From Shewanella piezotolerans WP3 (GTDB lineage Bacteria; Pseudomonadota; Gammaproteobacteria; Enterobacterales; Shewanellaceae), in the NCBI RefSeq assembly GCF_000014885.1, contig NC_011566.1:4648501-4712500 (forward strand): 64,000 nucleotides of DNA, in the 5' to 3' direction. A model generated the notes under the pieces. That model made no database searches and was not told the DNA's origin. It saw only the letters and a list, made by a program, of their open reading frames with translations. Both the position numbers and the translations under genes were made by a program. This document shows, piece after piece, positions 47,553-56,037 of the stretch. Each line of letters starts with the position of its first letter. Position 1 is the stretch's first letter.

Positions 47553-49223
47553 ATGTTGCATCCGGAGCTTATAGAGTTAGACACTGACGGTATAAAAGCC
47601 GTGCTAACACTCATCCCCAATACCCACGGCCCTTTAACTGATAAGGACATTGTGGAACTATTGGCGTTTCCTGACTTTAGCTCCCTATATCCACTCAAGG
47701 AGATCATCAGTAAAGCTGTGGCTCAAATAAACCAGTTATCAGGAACTGATGATGGCCAATTTGAGCAACGCTTTGAGATAGCAGAACGTCGTGATGCAAG
47801 TATCAGCTTTGAGATCTCCGATGACAAAATGCAAGCATCAATGACATTAACCGCAGCCTACGGCGGCCAAACCATTACCTTAAAAGACATACTTCAAAGC
47901 CTAAAGTCTCAACATATCAAGCTTGGCCTAAGTAAACCCAAAATAGAGTTAGCGTTAAGGCAGTTGACCAATCTATTACCTGGCGATGAATGTTGTAATA
48001 TCATCGCTAATGGGCGCTCCCCCATCCATGGGAAATCAGCCAGCATAGAACGAAAGGTCATGTTGGCTCGAGAGCGCTTACTCCAGCCTCAAGAAAATAG
48101 TGACGGCAGCGTCGATATGCGTAACCTTGGCTCAGTCATCATGGTCAAACCTGGCAATGCGCTTATTTTGAAACATCCCGCAACTGCAGGAGTCGATGGC
48201 TACACCGTTTATGGTGACAAACTGCTCGCTAAGCCGGGGAAAGACATAAAGCTGGTTGCTGGTGAGGGCACTGAATTTTGCGCCAATAACCCTAACCTGC
48301 TCGTCGCTAGTGTTGCGGGCCAACCAGTAGAAACCAAAAACGGCATGCAAGTTGATGACGTACTGCAAATAAAAGATGTCAACGTCGGCTATGGTCATGT
48401 CGACTTTAAGGGTAGCGTGTTAATTACCGGTGACGTTGGCGAAGGCATGATTGTTAAAAGCAGCGGTGATATCACTGTTATGGGATTTGTCGACTCAGCC
48501 ACCTTAATTGCCCAAGGCGATGTTACCGTTAGTAAGGGAGTGATTGGGCGCCAACTAAAAGACAATGCACTTTCTACGACACTAAAAGCTCAAGGCCAAA
48601 TAAGTGCACAATTTGTGCAGTACTCTAATCTGGAAGCCACTGGTAATATTCTGGTAACCAAACAGCTCTTGCATAGTTATGCCAAAACGAATCAACAGCT
48701 AATAGTTTGCGATGCGAGCGGTCGCCGCGGCGATTTAGTCGGTGGCAAAGTCGAAGCCGATAAAGGGGTGAAAGTTGTTGCCATTGGCGCTACTGCTGGA
48801 ACCAAAACTGAAATATTCTGCGCCATGCATATTAGTACACATAAACATAATCTAGTCCAGCTTAAAGAGAGCATTACCTCAATGAGGGTGGCAGTAAAAA
48901 ATATTGAAGGACAACTAGGTAACCTGCCCCCTAAAACACAATGGCAAGATGATGAAATGATGGTCGAGCAAGTCAAAGGAATGCTGGAAGAGAAGCGTCG
49001 AATCAATAGCGTGATGCAAGAAGAGCAGGCAGAGTTTGAAACGACTAAGCAAGAAGTTGAAGGCTACTACAAGAACTACCGCATTGATGCATTAAAACAT
49101 GTTTTCGCCAATATCGAGATCCATATTGGTGGCGCGTTTAATCGAACTCAGAGAGAGCATGGCCCCTGCTGTATTACCAACTGTAATCAAGAGATCAACT
49201 ACGATTACAGTATTAAAAAATAA
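47553..49223 (+). CDS. DUF342/FapA-family polymer-shell protein
   Basis: 556 residues. N-terminal helical domain, then the repetitive beta-helix core of the DUF342/FapA family (about 190-440; VLITGDVGEGMIVKSSGDITV, GQISAQFVQYSNLEATGNILV, GGKVEADKGVKVVAIG), ending in a long coiled coil (about 440-510) and a short Cys-rich tail (CCITNCNQ). The family includes the flagellar/pilus-associated and FapA-like proteins; a specific role is unknown. Cytoplasmic by sequence, since there is no signal or membrane helix. The upstream gap is AT-rich and probably holds the promoter. The next gene starts 85 bp downstream. Confidence 0.88.
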   Translation: MLHPELIELDTDGIKAVLTLIPNTHGPLTDKDIVELLAFPDFSSLYPLKEIISKAVAQINQLSGTDDGQFEQRFEIAERRDASISFEISDDKMQASMTLTAAYGGQTITLKDILQSLKSQHIKLGLSKPKIELALRQLTNLLPGDECCNIIANGRSPIHGKSASIERKVMLARERLLQPQENSDGSVDMRNLGSVIMVKPGNALILKHPATAGVDGYTVYGDKLLAKPGKDIKLVAGEGTEFCANNPNLLVASVAGQPVETKNGMQVDDVLQIKDVNVGYGHVDFKGSVLITGDVGEGMIVKSSGDITVMGFVDSATLIAQGDVTVSKGVIGRQLKDNALSTTLKAQGQISAQFVQYSNLEATGNILVTKQLLHSYAKTNQQLIVCDASGRRGDLVGGKVEADKGVKVVAIGATAGTKTEIFCAMHISTHKHNLVQLKESITSMRVAVKNIEGQLGNLPPKTQWQDDEMMVEQVKGMLEEKRRINSVMQEEQAEFETTKQEVEGYYKNYRIDALKHVFANIEIHIGGAFNRTQREHGPCCITNCNQEINYDYSIKK

Positions 49224-49308
49224 TCCCTATACAGGCAACTTGAGAGCCATTGCCTAAGGACGATGGTTAGCGGCATAATAACGATACTTTAAATCGTTGA
49301 GATATGAC

Positions 49309-50430
49309 GTGGAACTATTGAAAATTGACTGCCTTGGTAAGCCGCTTCGCTTAGAAGGCTCATTGGCAGGATGGCAACAACTCTTTTGGGGCGATACCTT
49401 AGTCTCAGTTATCCAAGCAAGCGCTGACAATGAAGGTTTAAAAAGCCATAGCTTTGAGCTCAATACAGCAGCCCCAACCGCAATCGACTCCCAAGATGCG
49501 GTTCTTCAACAGCGAACCACAAAGATCACTTTAGAGACCGACTTACGTTGGCAGCCTTTTGCCATCGATTACCGCCTGCTGCAAGATGAAAACGTCATAG
49601 CTAGCGGCAAGCGCAACACTAAAGATATTGAGCAACAAGTCCCTACTGTTGCAATTGCAGAAAAAAAGCAATTTAGCATAATCGGCCTTGCATCTCTGGG
49701 CTTCAAGCTATTAAAAAGCGCCAAGGTGATTAAAGTCGTTTTAGCAGGAGCCAGTGTTGCCGCCTACTCCTGGTTGTTTTCATTTCAGTTTGCTCTCGCG
49801 CTTATCGCCTGTTTAGTATTCCATGAATATGGCCATATCCGGGCAATGAAGCATTTTGGCATGAAGACCAAAGGAATATATCTCATCCCTTTTATGGGCG
49901 GCTTAGCCTTAAGTGACGAGAAAATAAACACCCGCTGGCAAGATGTAGTGATCTCAATAATGGGGCCTACTTTTGGCTTATTTATGTCTATTGCAGCACT
50001 CATCGCTTATTGGGTTACCGGCAATATCTTCTTTGCTGGATTAGCGGCCTTTAATGCATTGCTGAATCTGTTTAACCTGTTGCCGATTCTTCCGCTCGAT
50101 GGTGGCCATATTCTGAAAAGCATCAGCTTTTCAATGAACAGTGTTATGGGGCTCGTCGCCTGTATTGCAGGTGCAGCAGTTGGCGTCTACATCAGCTATA
50201 GCCTAGGCTTGGCACTATTAGGCTTCCTGCTACTTATCGGTAGTGCCGAGATAGTCTTTGAATGGAAAACACGCCACCAGAGCCACTTACTGCCACTGGA
50301 TCGCTACGGTCAGATCTTCTCAGCGGTATGGTATTTTCTTACTGTAGGCTGTTTGATTGGTATTATCTGGTATTTCGCCGGCAGCGGCGACGATATGTTA
50401 GCGCTGCCGTTAGAGATCTTAAAAAGCTAA
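49309..50430 (+). CDS. M50 (site-2-protease-like) membrane metalloprotease
   Basis: 373 residues from GTG 49309 (GAG eight bases upstream); the in-frame TTG at 49297 lacks a ribosome-binding site. A cytoplasmic N-terminal domain (about 1-135) without membrane segments is followed by about six membrane helices. The zinc motif is HEYGH (in LVFHEYGHIRAMKHFG) and the third ligand motif is LPLDGGHIL in a later helix. The family cleaves membrane-embedded substrates or acts on peptides. No PDZ domain is seen, unlike RseP. Substrate unknown. A family B terminal repeat starts one base after the stop. Confidence 0.9.
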   Translation: MELLKIDCLGKPLRLEGSLAGWQQLFWGDTLVSVIQASADNEGLKSHSFELNTAAPTAIDSQDAVLQQRTTKITLETDLRWQPFAIDYRLLQDENVIASGKRNTKDIEQQVPTVAIAEKKQFSIIGLASLGFKLLKSAKVIKVVLAGASVAAYSWLFSFQFALALIACLVFHEYGHIRAMKHFGMKTKGIYLIPFMGGLALSDEKINTRWQDVVISIMGPTFGLFMSIAALIAYWVTGNIFFAGLAAFNALLNLFNLLPILPLDGGHILKSISFSMNSVMGLVACIAGAAVGVYISYSLGLALLGFLLLIGSAEIVFEWKTRHQSHLLPLDRYGQIFSAVWYFLTVGCLIGIIWYFAGSGDDMLALPLEILKS

Positions 50431-50431
50431 A

Positions 50432-50446
50432 TACCAATCGGTATAA
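50432..50446. repeat. Solo terminal repeat of MITE family B
   Basis: TACCAATCGGTATAA matches the family B end at 14 of 15 positions, one base after the M50 stop codon. No partner repeat is found nearby, so it is a remnant. Confidence 0.5.
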
Positions 50447-50477
50447 ACCTTAAGGCAGGGTATTCCAGCCCAATAGA

Positions 50478-50502
50478 AAAGGCATCCAAAATGGATGCCT
50501 TT
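50478..50502. terminator. Bidirectional terminator between M50 and S9 protease genes
   Basis: A perfect 10-bp stem (AAAGGCATCC / GGATGCCTTT, 5-nt loop) with A/T arms on both sides, placed between two convergent genes. Confidence 0.85.
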
Positions 50503-50521
50503 CTGTTCATAAAACTGAAAG

Positions 50522-52432
50522 TTAATGACCAATGTACTTATCTAAAAAAGCCAATATCTTATGGTTTGCCTCAATGATATTTTCTTCTTTATAGAAGCCA
50601 TGGCCTTCTTTATCTTTCACTAACCACTCATAAGGGTGCTTATGCTCATCGAGCGCATCGCGCAGCGCTAGTGCATGCTCAAAATGAGCCCGGTTATCGT
50701 CTTCACCGTGAACAATCAGCACCGGCGCTTTAAGCTTATCGATATTATGTACCGGCGACTGGGCAATCAACTCGGCTTCATTTGTTCCTAAGGTTTTATC
50801 CAAATAAGCTTCCCCCCATGTCGCATCAGTCATATCTCCCTCTTCGTACAACATAGGTAGATCATAGACGCCGACATAGCCAATACTGCATTTGAAAGTA
50901 TCAGGCTCTTTTATCGATGCTTGTAGCGCACTGTAGCCACCAAAACTGACACCATAAATACATAAGCGCTCTTTATCGGCGACCCCAGTTTGCACCGCAT
51001 ATTTAGTCGCTAGTAGGATATCGTCTTGAATTTTTGCGCCCCATTGGGTGTAACCCGCCTCCTTAAATGCCTGACCGTAACCACTTGAGCCCCTAAAGTT
51101 AACTTGCACTACCGCATAGCCTCTACTTGCTAATAGTTGAGCGTCAGCGTTATAGCCCCAATAATCTCGGGCATGAGGGCCACCGTGGGGGATCACCACA
51201 GTGGGTAAATTATTACTTTTACCTAATGGTAATGTCATATAGCCATTGAGCACTAAGCCATCAGGCGTTTTAATTCTAAAGGGCTCTGTTGGTGCCAATT
51301 TGCTTTTATCTAGCCAATTTCTGCTGCTAAGCATATGCTCAGCTTTATTGGTTTTAGTATCATACAAATAAAATTCACCTGGGTTGCGGTCACCAGAAAC
51401 ATGCAATACCGCTTTTCCTCTATCGGCCGTCATGCTGGTGATTCTTACTGTATCGCCATTGAACGAGGCAACTAACTTTTGGTGTAGTTTACTCTCCAGC
51501 GAATCTTTATTCAGAAAGTGAAAACTGGGGTAATCTTCATCGACACGAATGCCATAAACCTGGTTGAGGTCAACACTTAATGGTGAAGGGCTCGCAAGCT
51601 GACTTTGATACAGGAGGGTCGACTTTTTAGTGGTGATGTCATATTCGTATAAGCCCATAGGCCCACCATTGCTACTTTTTGTAACATAGACAGTGTTGTT
51701 ATCTTCAGCAAAACCTAGCGGGTAATACTCCCCCTTAATCTCTTCACCAAACTTCTGCCAATCTTCCCCTTTACCTTCAGTGTAATAAACGTGAGTAACA
51801 TGTTCCTCATCAGTACCAGCAGAAAAACGCGGTGTACCACTATGATCAACTAAGAAGCCACCATAAGCCATTGGCGCAGTTTTAACACGTCTTTCCTTGC
51901 CTGTGTATACGTTTAGCTTTACTGCCCTAGGCTTAGCGTTGCCACTTTGGTTCAATTCCCGCTTTTGGATCAAAATATGCCTGTCATCTCCTTCAAGGTT
52001 ATCCAGCAAAAAACCACCATATGCACTGTATGCAATACCTTTTTTTGCCCGATAGCCAAAAATCATCTTACTTTTTTTACCATCGTAGTTCACAGCAAAC
52101 AATTCTCCGGCACTGCCTGGCCTCTCAAATCGGCCGCTGACCTGCTGTACTTGCGCCACCACCCTTTCGTTGTTCACCCAATAGTAATTGCCCGCTTGAT
52201 CTCGTTTGCTGGCAGGAACAGCATAAGTAAGCTTTTTTGACTCTGTTTCAAGAAAAGCTAACGTCTTACGCCCTTCGGTATTAATTAATACAGCAAGGTG
52301 CTTACCATCTGGAGAAATTTTGACATCATAAAATTGTGGATGTTTGGAAAATTCTTCAACCGTTATCGCTTGTGTAGCGAGCGGCAGTATTGCTAACGCG
52401 GTGAAACCGAGAATATTTTTGACTAGAGACAC
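50522..52432 (-). CDS. Secreted S9-family prolyl oligopeptidase
   Basis: 636 residues from GTG 52432, which has AAGGAG six bases upstream; the longer in-frame ATG start would add 17 residues in front of the signal peptide and is rejected. Signal (MSLVKNILGFTALAILPLATQA), a beta-propeller-like N-terminal region (about 25-380) and an alpha/beta hydrolase domain (about 390-636). The catalytic Ser is in CIYGVSFGGYSAL, the Asp in VHGEDDNRAHF and the His in DKEGHGFY, all intact. Cleaves peptides, usually dipeptides or after proline, in the periplasm. The S9C/dipeptidyl-peptidase subgroup is likely but not certain. Confidence 0.93.
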   Translation of the reverse strand: MSLVKNILGFTALAILPLATQAITVEEFSKHPQFYDVKISPDGKHLAVLINTEGRKTLAFLETESKKLTYAVPASKRDQAGNYYWVNNERVVAQVQQVSGRFERPGSAGELFAVNYDGKKSKMIFGYRAKKGIAYSAYGGFLLDNLEGDDRHILIQKRELNQSGNAKPRAVKLNVYTGKERRVKTAPMAYGGFLVDHSGTPRFSAGTDEEHVTHVYYTEGKGEDWQKFGEEIKGEYYPLGFAEDNNTVYVTKSSNGGPMGLYEYDITTKKSTLLYQSQLASPSPLSVDLNQVYGIRVDEDYPSFHFLNKDSLESKLHQKLVASFNGDTVRITSMTADRGKAVLHVSGDRNPGEFYLYDTKTNKAEHMLSSRNWLDKSKLAPTEPFRIKTPDGLVLNGYMTLPLGKSNNLPTVVIPHGGPHARDYWGYNADAQLLASRGYAVVQVNFRGSSGYGQAFKEAGYTQWGAKIQDDILLATKYAVQTGVADKERLCIYGVSFGGYSALQASIKEPDTFKCSIGYVGVYDLPMLYEEGDMTDATWGEAYLDKTLGTNEAELIAQSPVHNIDKLKAPVLIVHGEDDNRAHFEHALALRDALDEHKHPYEWLVKDKEGHGFYKEENIIEANHKILAFLDKYIGH

Positions 52433-52705
52433 ATTACACTCCTTTGAATAAATCCTATAGTGCTGTGGCACTATCGACATCAAATCTGATGCAGGAGGAA
52501 CATATCATACAAAAGTATTAACCTGCATAGGATGTTAGACAAGTTGAATAGAAGTAATATGTGTCACTATTCGCTAGTCAATATTGACTAAAAGAAGCTG
52601 ATTCGCTCTAAAGCATCACCGAACTGTTTTATTCTATTAAAATAGTAAATTGCTAGCAGTTGAAAACCCCAAAAGTGGGTAAGTTGTGAATTTCAGGCAC
52701 AAAAA
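52433..52705. other. Promoter region of the S9 protease gene; no gene seen
   Basis: About 270 bp between the S9 start and the tRNA-derived terminator. It contains no reading frame of note. The S9 promoter must be here. Confidence 0.5.
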
Positions 52706-52726
52706 AACCGACTTAATGTCGGCTTG
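52706..52726 (-). terminator. Original terminator of the truncated tRNA-Leu gene
   Basis: On the minus strand an 8-bp stem (AAGCCGAC / GTCGGTTT with one G-U pair) ends in a T-run (52708-52702). It lies 22 bp after the CCA end of the tRNA fragment, as expected for the terminator of a tRNA transcript. Confidence 0.8.
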
Positions 52727-52747
52727 ATTATTTCTCTTAAAGAGAAA

Positions 52748-52800
52748 TGGTACCTGAGGACGGACTTGAACCGTCACTTCTTTCGAAATCGGATTTTGAA
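52748..52800 (-). other. att site: 3' fragment of tRNA-Leu(CAA)
   Basis: Read on the minus strand, the fragment runs from the anticodon loop TTCAAAA (anticodon CAA) through a variable arm, a complete T-arm (GACGG-TTCAAGT-CCGTC), the acceptor 3' strand and an encoded CCA. The 5' half of the tRNA is absent: bases beyond 52800 do not pair with the anticodon stem. This is the typical remnant left when a tyrosine-recombinase element inserts at a tRNA anticodon loop, and an integrase gene starts 105 bp inward. The intact tRNA gene is expected at the other end of the island, outside the window. Confidence 0.85.
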
Positions 52801-52904
52801 AAGAACACCTCTAAAAATATTGAATAATATCAATAGATAAAAACCAGGCAGAACACCTTTGCAAATTCTTTGCAAGAACAAGCGTTTCTCATTATGATGG
52901 ATGA

Positions 52905-54188
52905 ATGAGCAAACAAATCGAACGTCACAACATCTCAGACAAACTCTATGTCTACCTTCAGAGTAACAGTAAATACTGGTACTGCCGCTTCGTGCTGTAC
53001 GGTAAATGGTACGCCAAGGCCACAAAGAAAACAGATCTGAATGAGGCCATCGCAATGGCTCACCGTATTTATATGGATTATGAAATACGAGCCGAGACCA
53101 ACACCTTAATCGACAGTAAACGCTTTAAAGATGTGGCAGAGAAAGCCATTGACCAAATGCAGAGTGAATTAATGCATGGCGGTGGCAAGGTCATCTACAA
53201 AGATTACATAGGTGCCCTGCGAAAATACCATATCCCCTACTTCGATCGCATGTTCATTACTTCCATTGATCAAGAGGTGGTCCGCGAGTTTGATAAGTGG
53301 CGAATTGAAGAGTTCAAACGTATACCAGCGAAGTCCACAATCCAAACTCATAACGCCGCTCTGCAGATGGTCTTCAAAGAAGCGGTGGTTAGAAAGTGGA
53401 TGCTTCCTATGCAAGTCCCCGTACTCAATAGCGACGGCTTAACCAGCCAGCGGCGCGCCTCTTTTTCCAAGAAGGAGTACGAGCAAACTTATGATGCGAT
53501 CATAAAGCTAGAAGAGAATAGCCGCAAAGAGAAGACACGTCAGATCAGAGAGTTGCTGTTAGATTATATGGAGTTTGCTGTTCACACAGGGATCAGACCT
53601 GGCACTGAGATGGAGAACCTAACCTGGGGGGATATCAACATGGAAACTGATGAGCACAATGTCGTTTTCTATGTGACGGTGACGAAAGGTAAGACAACCA
53701 AACATACAGGTACTAGAGAGATCGTGTGCCGTGATGAGATCTTCTCGTGCATTGCAGATCTACGTGAACGATTCCCCAACCGCAAACCTTCAGATAAATT
53801 ATTCAGACTAGGCGATGGTTCAACGACTAAAGAGCTTGGCAAGGCATTTGATAAAGCACTCCTCGACACAGGATTAAAGCAATCAGCGCATGGTGTCAGA
53901 ACGCTCTACTCGTTACGTCATACCTATATCACATGGCAATTAATGTCTGGTGAAGTGAGTATGGAAATACTGGCCAAACAGTGTGGTACAAGTGTTCAAA
54001 TGATCGAGCAGCATTACAGCCATGTTGTTCCCAAGATGTTCACTCGTGAGCTATCTGGTGTTGAAGTAAGAAAGCCTAAACCTAAGAAGAAAGCAGCCTC
54101 GCCAACTGCTTTAGCTAAAAGCCATGCAAGGCTAGCAAAGCAGTTTAATGAATGGGGGCTTGAGTATAGAAAACGAGGCTGTATTTAG
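52905..54188 (+). CDS. Tyrosine-recombinase integrase of the island
   Basis: 427 residues. N-terminal SAM-like core-binding region (about 65-165) and catalytic domain (about 190-400) with the first Arg in VHTGIRPGTEMENLTWGD, the Lys in VTVTKGKTTKHTG, the box II Arg-His in LYSLRHTYIT, and the Tyr nucleophile in MIEQHYSHVVPKMF. Basic C-terminal tail. All key residues are present, so it is likely active. It catalyses integration and excision at the adjacent tRNA-Leu att site. Strand is directed into the island. Confidence 0.93.
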   Translation: MSKQIERHNISDKLYVYLQSNSKYWYCRFVLYGKWYAKATKKTDLNEAIAMAHRIYMDYEIRAETNTLIDSKRFKDVAEKAIDQMQSELMHGGGKVIYKDYIGALRKYHIPYFDRMFITSIDQEVVREFDKWRIEEFKRIPAKSTIQTHNAALQMVFKEAVVRKWMLPMQVPVLNSDGLTSQRRASFSKKEYEQTYDAIIKLEENSRKEKTRQIRELLLDYMEFAVHTGIRPGTEMENLTWGDINMETDEHNVVFYVTVTKGKTTKHTGTREIVCRDEIFSCIADLRERFPNRKPSDKLFRLGDGSTTKELGKAFDKALLDTGLKQSAHGVRTLYSLRHTYITWQLMSGEVSMEILAKQCGTSVQMIEQHYSHVVPKMFTRELSGVEVRKPKPKKKAASPTALAKSHARLAKQFNEWGLEYRKRGCI

Positions 54189-54329
54189 ATACTCGAGAAG
54201 TACGGTGAGTCGGCTGACAAGACTGTTGAGCCAGTTCAAAATCTCTAATAAACAAGCACCAGTCTGTATAAATACGGCATAAACTTAGTGCTTATCGATT
54301 ATAAAAAATTCGATTGATGCAACACCTTA

Positions 54330-55142
54330 TCACTCATTTGAGTCTGATAAACAATCATCATCATACTTAAGTAATGTGTATGTAATATCGTTCGCAAGTG
54401 AAATTGAGCTGGCATAAATCCTATCTATTGTAAGACCCTTTTTACATGGATTCACCCAATCTGACGCGTCCATCTCTTCAAATTCAGCAAACAACTCATC
54501 AGCTAAGCCATTAGAACATAGATCTTTTTTATCAATGGTTAAAGGTATTTGCTCAATATAAAAATCAAACTGCTCGGATGAAGCAAACCTGTGAAATCTA
54601 TCTTTTTTATGAATAACTAAAGCAGCAGGTTCATGCGATAAACTACAAAGTCGCCTGAAACTAGCCTCTAAAGAAGTCTTACATTCCCGCTTAATTGTAC
54701 TTATATTTCGCCAGTTAATATCCCCATCAGTTAATGGAGATATTAATTGCTTTGGCATCAACAACCCTGAAGCAAAGCCGTTCGCCTCTCTTTCCGATGG
54801 ATCATTGTAGTAGCTTTTAAAAGCATCTTTACCGCACTCGAAAGATAATTTTTTACGGTTCATGATGTGCAAGACAACATGGCCTAACTCATGTGCAACA
54901 GTAAAATTATAACGACCTTCGTCTTTTATATTCGCGTTAACGTATATTAAAGCACCATCATTATTACCTTCAGCTTTTCCAAGAATTGATTCTGATTTGA
55001 AAGACTGAGGCTCTAATACAACTCTGTAATGCTCCGAGTCAATAGCTTTTACCACTTCCTTAGGAATTATAGGAAGAGTATTTATTTCTAATTCCTCCAA
55101 CAAGTATTCCGCCTCAGCCGCTCCATGCTTTTCTTTAATCAC
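54330..55142 (-). CDS. ImmA/IrrE-family metallopeptidase
   Basis: 270 residues. Zinc-protease motif H84-E-L-G-H88 (in FTVAHELGHVVLH), followed by EREANGFASGLLMP with the third ligand Glu, the exact COG2856 layout. ImmA-type proteases cleave their partner XRE repressor to derepress mobile-element or stress genes. It overlaps the upstream XRE gene by 8 bp, so the pair is co-translated. The C-terminal about 100 residues are extra and not recognised. Confidence 0.92.
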   Translation of the reverse strand: MIKEKHGAAEAEYLLEELEINTLPIIPKEVVKAIDSEHYRVVLEPQSFKSESILGKAEGNNDGALIYVNANIKDEGRYNFTVAHELGHVVLHIMNRKKLSFECGKDAFKSYYNDPSEREANGFASGLLMPKQLISPLTDGDINWRNISTIKRECKTSLEASFRRLCSLSHEPAALVIHKKDRFHRFASSEQFDFYIEQIPLTIDKKDLCSNGLADELFAEFEEMDASDWVNPCKKGLTIDRIYASSISLANDITYTLLKYDDDCLSDSNE

Positions 55143-55497
55143 GTTGTGTTATTCCTTTAAGCCTTTCTGCCATTCCTCGAAGAATCTCCTGATCACTTTG
55201 CTCAAGATCATCTAGCACATCCCACTTCCTATAAAACTCTCTATTCCTTTCCTCTGCCTCGGAGGTGACCTCAGTAGCTTCGCCTGTAATATCATTAACT
55301 TGCACTTTAAGTGCTGAAGCTATCTTTCTCATAACCACAATAGTCGGTACACGACCGTTGCCTTGCTCAATTTTGCTTAGTGCCGCTCCACTAATGCTGG
55401 CTTCAGAAGCCAACTTTGTCTGGTTCCAGCCCTTTCCTTCTCTTAATTTTTTTATATTACTACTAATGACTTCTGCTTGTTCAGCTTTGCTAGACAT
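55135..55497 (-). CDS. XRE-family repressor partnered with ImmA protease
   Basis: 120 residues. N-terminal HTH_3 domain (about 10-65) with KLREGKGWNQTKLASEASIS and GAALSKIEQGNGRVPTI, and an acidic helical C-terminus (EATEVTSEAEERNREF). It likely represses its own promoter and that of the divergent operon through the TTAACA-nn-TGTTAA dyads between them. The layout resembles ImmR/ImmA switches of integrative elements. The GGAGGAAAT-like site ahead of the ATG is strong. Confidence 0.92.
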   Translation of the reverse strand: MSSKAEQAEVISSNIKKLREGKGWNQTKLASEASISGAALSKIEQGNGRVPTIVVMRKIASALKVQVNDITGEATEVTSEAEERNREFYRKWDVLDDLEQSDQEILRGMAERLKGITQRD

Positions 55498-55521
55498 GAT
55501 TTCCTCCAGTAAAAATAGATC

Positions 55522-55602
55522 TTAACAACTGTTGACATGAATTTCTAGTCGTGCCAACATATTTAACAGTTGTTAAGCTCGCACTTAATTTTAGTTAACA
55601 AC
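55522..55602. promoter_or_regulatory. Operator dyads for the XRE repressor
   Basis: Two dyads of the form TTAACA-nn-TGTTAA: one at 55522-55535 (TTAACA-AC-TGTTGA, one mismatch) and a perfect one at 55563-55576 (TTAACA-GT-TGTTAA). A third half-site (TTAACAAC) is at 55595-55602. The outer 12-mers TTAACAACTGTT and AACAGTTGTTAA are exact inverted copies. All lie in the 140-bp gap between the divergent XRE and YegP-like genes. Confidence 0.7.
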
Positions 55603-55637
55603 CTTACTTTCGCCATCAAACAAAAGAGATAATCATC

Positions 55638-55976
55638 ATGTCTACTAAATTTGAAATATTCAAAAGCACAGCTAACAACAATTTCTACTTCCGCCTTCGC
55701 GCACAAAATGGGGAAACTATCCTAGGTAGCGAAGGTTATACCACTAAAGATAACTGTCGAAATGGCATTGAATCTGTAAAAGTTAATTCTCCACTTGACT
55801 CTAACTACGATCGACTCATTGCAAGCAATGACCAGTATTACTTTAATTTAAAGAGCAGTGGCAACTACCAAGTGGTAGGCACTAGCGAACTTTATGTATC
55901 AACGCAGGGTCGTGATAACGGTATTGAGTCTGTAAAGCGCAATGCCCCAATAGCAGATGTCGTTGATTTAACTTAA
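55638..55976 (+). CDS. YegP/UPF0339-family (DUF1508) protein
   Basis: 112 residues made of two DUF1508 repeats of about 48 residues, each starting FE(I/Y)FKS-like or LIASNDQYYFNLKS and ending (NGIESVK) NNA/NSP-type. YegP-like proteins are small double-repeat proteins of unknown function. It is the first gene of a plus-strand set with lipase, lipoprotein and a small helical protein, and shares the operator region with the XRE/ImmA pair. AAAGAGAT precedes the ATG. The gap to the lipase gene is 61 bp. Confidence 0.9.
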   Translation: MSTKFEIFKSTANNNFYFRLRAQNGETILGSEGYTTKDNCRNGIESVKVNSPLDSNYDRLIASNDQYYFNLKSSGNYQVVGTSELYVSTQGRDNGIESVKRNAPIADVVDLT

Positions 55977-56037
55977 TGCATATAAGGCTCAAATCTTGCC
56001 TCAACTAGCTTGTTACTTAGATCAAAGGTAGTGTCAA

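Noticed and set aside
52774..53055. 93-residue minus-strand reading frame
   Set aside because: It overlaps the tRNA-Leu fragment and the integrase start; no family resemblance.
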